Below are positions 61,544 through 64,000 of a DNA stretch of 64,000 nt, piece by piece. Under the pieces are notes generated by a model. That model did no database searches. It was given only the letters and a program-made list of their open reading frames with translations, and was not told the DNA's origin. The position numbers were made by a program, and so were the translations under genes. Source of the stretch: Archangium lansingense. GTDB taxonomy: Bacteria > Myxococcota > Myxococcia > Myxococcales > Myxococcaceae. The stretch lies in assembly GCF_026626635.1 (NCBI RefSeq), contig NZ_JAPNKA010000001.1, positions 11,764,501-11,828,500 of the forward strand, read 5' to 3'. Within the stretch, counting starts at the first letter, position 1. Each line of letters starts with the position of its first letter.

Positions 61544-63232
61544 TCAGCGCACACCGGGATTGGTGAGCTGGGGGATTTCCTCGTCCACGACCTCGAAGGC
61601 AGCGACCTTGTCGCGAGGGGCGCGCAGGAGGCGCTCTCCGAGGGGAACCACGTCGAAGCGGGCGCCGATCACCGCGAGCGTCTTGCCGGTGATGAGCACC
61701 TGGCCGGGCGAGGCGGTGGCGGCCAGCAACGAGGCCACGTTCACCCCGTCGCCCACGGCGGAGAAGGAGGGGCGGGACTCGGGGCCCACGAAGCCCGCCA
61801 GGACGCGGGCGGTGTTGATGCCGATGCGCAGCTCGCACCGCTCCTCCGCGGGGCGGCGGGCCATGTGGCGCTCCCAGTCTTCGCGCAGGGCGAGCGCGGC
61901 CCGCACGGCGCGCACGGCGTCGTCCGGCTTGGAGGCGGGAGCGCCGAAGAGGGCGCGCAGCGACTCGCCGAAGAAGCTCTCCACGATGCCCTCGAAGCTG
62001 AAGACGAGCCCGCCCAGGCGCGAGTGGAAGTCGTTGAGCAGCTCGGTGGTGCGCAGGGCACCGAGCTTCAAGCCCAGCGAGCCGAAGCCGGCGAGCTCGG
62101 CGTGGACGATGGTGAGGTTGCATTCCGCCAGCGCGGGCAGCCTGCCACCGGAGCGCTGGGCCTCGGCCGCACGCCGATCGGCGACCTCGGGCCCGAAGAA
62201 GCGCTCCAGGTGGTGGCGCAGTGGAGGCGCCCCCCCGCCCGAGGAGGCGGAGAACTTCTGCACGCCAGTGGCCACCAGGTGGGCCACGGCGGTGCAGGTA
62301 TCGAGCATGATCTCCAGCTCGGTCTCGTTCTTCGCGGAGGTGTTGACGTAGAGGACGCCGGAGAAGGGCGGCTCGAGCCCAATGGGGATGCAGAGCACCC
62401 GGTCCACACCATAAAGGATGACGCTCTCGCGGCCGGCGAAGCGGCGATCGTCGCGCACATCGCCCACCAGGAGCGCGCGGCCCTCGCTCATGGCCTGCTC
62501 GATGATGCCATCGGAGACGGGCACCTCGCCCTTGGCGAGCTTGCCGCGGTGGCGCACGGCGGCGGGCACGAGGACCCCGGTGGGGTGACGCAGCAGCACC
62601 ACGGCGGTGGTGGCGTCGATGCGCTCGAGCACCCGGTCCATGGTGGCCTCGAGGAAGGCCGTCAGGGTGGTGGAGGTGGCGAGCGCCTCGGCGGTGTGGA
62701 AGAGGAGGAGGAGCGTCTCGTAGGCGCCGCGGGGAGCCTGGGGCGTGACCGGTGCGAAAGGTGCGGCGGTGGCCGGGGTCTCGTCGAAGGGGCTGGAGAA
62801 GTTGTCGAGCGCCCGCAACAGGTCCACGTTCTTGAGGTTCTTGGCGAGGATGACGGAGGGCCCCACGTCGTCGCCATGGCCGAAGCGGCGCACGCCTCCG
62901 GCGCCCAGGTCCACCATCTCGGTGGCGGCATTCTCCACCTGGTTGGGCTGGCGTACCGAGAGGGTGTTCTCACCCAGGGAGATGGTGTCACCGGGGTGCA
63001 GGTCGATGCTGCCCTGCAGGGGTGCTCCGTTGACGCGGCTGCCGTTGCGGCTGCCGAGGTCCTCGATGCGCAGGCTGTCCCCCTCGGCCACGAGGCGGGC
63101 GTGCCGGCGAGAGACGAGGTCGCCACCAAGAACGATGTCGTTCTCATCCGCGCGGCCGAGGTGCGTGACGCCCTCGGGCAGCTCGTAGGCAGTGTCGAAG
63201 TAACCCGGGCCGTTGATGATGATCTGCCACAT
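61544..63232 (-). CDS. FHA-GAF-class III cyclase-like protein with altered metal site
   Basis: 562 residues from ATG 63232 (MWQIIINGPGYFDT); GTG 63262 would add ten residues. An FHA domain lies at about 5-95: Gly26-Arg27, SRRHARL (41-47), SRNGSRVNG (61-69), the residues that read phosphothreonine. A GAF domain is at about 185-320. The C-terminal cyclase-like domain (about 370-540) keeps VGDGVNVASLL, but the two metal-binding Asp of class III cyclases are Glu: HAELAGFGSL (Glu379) and FGESLRALFG (Glu423). The activity may be weak or lost, leaving a signal-reading scaffold. It lies just upstream of the large kinase gene, so phospho-dependent binding is plausible. Confidence 0.88.
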   Translation of the reverse strand: MWQIIINGPGYFDTAYELPEGVTHLGRADENDIVLGGDLVSRRHARLVAEGDSLRIEDLGSRNGSRVNGAPLQGSIDLHPGDTISLGENTLSVRQPNQVENAATEMVDLGAGGVRRFGHGDDVGPSVILAKNLKNVDLLRALDNFSSPFDETPATAAPFAPVTPQAPRGAYETLLLLFHTAEALATSTTLTAFLEATMDRVLERIDATTAVVLLRHPTGVLVPAAVRHRGKLAKGEVPVSDGIIEQAMSEGRALLVGDVRDDRRFAGRESVILYGVDRVLCIPIGLEPPFSGVLYVNTSAKNETELEIMLDTCTAVAHLVATGVQKFSASSGGGAPPLRHHLERFFGPEVADRRAAEAQRSGGRLPALAECNLTIVHAELAGFGSLGLKLGALRTTELLNDFHSRLGGLVFSFEGIVESFFGESLRALFGAPASKPDDAVRAVRAALALREDWERHMARRPAEERCELRIGINTARVLAGFVGPESRPSFSAVGDGVNVASLLAATASPGQVLITGKTLAVIGARFDVVPLGERLLRAPRDKVAAFEVVDEEIPQLTNPGVR

Positions 63233-63325
63233 CGCGGCGGGGAGATTACACGACCCGGCCACGCCGTTCGCCTGGGGTAACCATTGACACCCGGAGTCAA
63301 ATCCGCCCCGGGCGGATCCACGCCG

Positions 63326-63811
63326 TCAGCGCGGCCGGTGGATCCACACCGAGTCATCCACCCGTGCCACCCTGAAGGCTTGTAACGGGCGGGTGGCGGG
63401 GCCGAGCAACACCCGGCCATCCTCGGCGAAGCGCGAGCCGTGGCAGGGGCACTCCAGGAGCGCCTGCCCGGGCACGTAATCCACATGGCAGTCGCCATGG
63501 GTGCAGATGTGCCAGACGGCGGAGAGGCAGCCCGACGCGGTGTGAATCACCACCACGTCGAGCAGGGCCTCGGGGACGCGCACCACCGCCGAGCCCCCCG
63601 GCTTCCTCAGCGCCGGGTACTCGGAGAGCTTCACCTCCACCCACCCCTCCTCGGGACGGCCGGGGGTGACACCGCAGGCCTCGGCATCGGAGTACGGGAG
63701 CACGGTGGCCTCCCGCCACTCGGGACCGCAGCCGGCACAGAGCGCGGCGAGGGCACAGGTACCGTGCAGCAGCGAGCCGAGCACGGCGCGCCGGTCGAGC
63801 TCGGACCTCAC
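63326..63811 (-). CDS. Rieske [2Fe-2S] protein with membrane or export leader
   Basis: 161 residues from GTG 63811, which overlaps the upstream gene's stop as GTGA; GTG 63817 is possible. The leader (DRRAVLGSLLHGTCALAALCAGC) starts with twin Arg and ends in a lipobox-like Cys, so it may use the Tat route. The cluster ligands are complete: CTHGDC and CPCHGSRFAEDGRV. The small size and the context suit an electron carrier. The redox partners are not in the window. Confidence 0.88.
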   Translation of the reverse strand: MRSELDRRAVLGSLLHGTCALAALCAGCGPEWREATVLPYSDAEACGVTPGRPEEGWVEVKLSEYPALRKPGGSAVVRVPEALLDVVVIHTASGCLSAVWHICTHGDCHVDYVPGQALLECPCHGSRFAEDGRVLLGPATRPLQAFRVARVDDSVWIHRPR

Positions 63812-64000
63812 TTCCACTCGCAGATGGGAGAGGCGTTCACCACGGCGATGGCATCCAGGTCGAAGCCGCCGGAGGTGAAGCCATAGGAGTTCTCCCCGCT
63901 GTCCTTGATGCGGACGAAGCGAGCCCGAGCCACGCCGAGGGTGGCCAGGTCGAAGCCGTCACCGCCCGCCACGGCAGGGTCCGTAGGGCTGAGGCCGTTC
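63808..64000 (-). CDS. C-terminal end of an exported surface protein, cut by window edge
   Basis: The frame is open to the right edge, so the start lies outside. The last ~63 residues read ...FVRIKDSGENSYGFTSGGFDLDAIAVVNASPICEWK. The pattern FVRIKDSG...FDLDAIAVVNA recurs at the end of myxobacterial exported proteins described as cell-surface proteins, with a beta-sandwich, calcium-site feel. It overlaps the Rieske start by four bases, so both are co-transcribed. Confidence 0.6.
   Translation of the reverse strand, partial: NGLSPTDPAVAGGDGFDLATLGVARARFVRIKDSGENSYGFTSGGFDLDAIAVVNASPICEWK

Overview
The window is a dense, very GC-rich stretch of chromosome. It most likely comes from a myxobacterium of the Cystobacterineae (Myxococcus, Stigmatella, Archangium or Cystobacter relatives). 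The grounds are a DUF2381-type protein beside a eukaryote-like Ser/Thr kinase, a second large Ser/Thr kinase beside an FHA-GAF-cyclase protein, tandem DUF4139 proteins, a membrane Gcr-family protein, an MXAN_6521-like lipoprotein, and mostly GTG/ATG starts with 1-4 base overlaps. Genus is inferred, not proven. I saw no rRNA, tRNA, CRISPR array, integrase or insertion sequence.

Layout. 1-3.5 kb: a cut-off two-domain SGNH esterase and an MBOAT acyltransferase. 3.5-9.1 kb: a PH-like membrane protein, a histidine kinase/response regulator pair, a CoA-type Nudix hydrolase with UppP, and a YchJ-like protein whose end lies in a dispersed repeat. 9.1-17.2 kb: an HtrA protease, a SEC-C protein, a DUF2381/Ser-Thr kinase pair, and a secreted nuclease-toxin-like protein with an unknown partner. 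17.2-21 kb: two DUF4139 (MuiA-type) proteins, one carrying a TonB-receptor-like insert. 21-24.5 kb: a GH1 glycosidase, mutarotase and galactokinase operon. 24.5-30 kb: a class D beta-lactamase, a frameshifted transhydrogenase, ahcY and metK. 30-41.5 kb: MlaC-like, Gcr-family and RND proteins, xylulokinase with an S1P-lyase-like enzyme, and a calcium-repeat exported protein. 41.5-44.9 kb: a phosphate module (Pho-box-like site, receiver, DUF47, Pit), a lipoprotein and an MgtC protein. 44.9-54.4 kb, all on the minus strand: HprK, RapZ, a DUF5916 protein, then a mannose-type PTS (IIA, IIB, IIC, IID), HPr and EI. 54.4-58.4 kb: a GT22-like mannosyltransferase, a HIT protein, a YoaK protein, a small lipoprotein and an orphan ABC ATPase. 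58.4-64 kb: a large Ser/Thr kinase, an FHA-GAF-pseudocyclase, a Rieske protein and the end of a surface protein.

How parts fit. The 45-54 kb block encodes a complete phosphorelay (EI, HPr, IIA, IIB) plus HPr kinase and RapZ but no sugar catabolic genes, which suggests a regulatory PTS. metK and ahcY form the methyl-cycle pair, split by a strong terminator. The end of the window looks like a phospho-signalling set, a kinase beside a phosphothreonine-reading FHA protein. Hairpins built on CCCTCTCCC/GGGAGAGGG recur in several gaps and form a dispersed repeat family.
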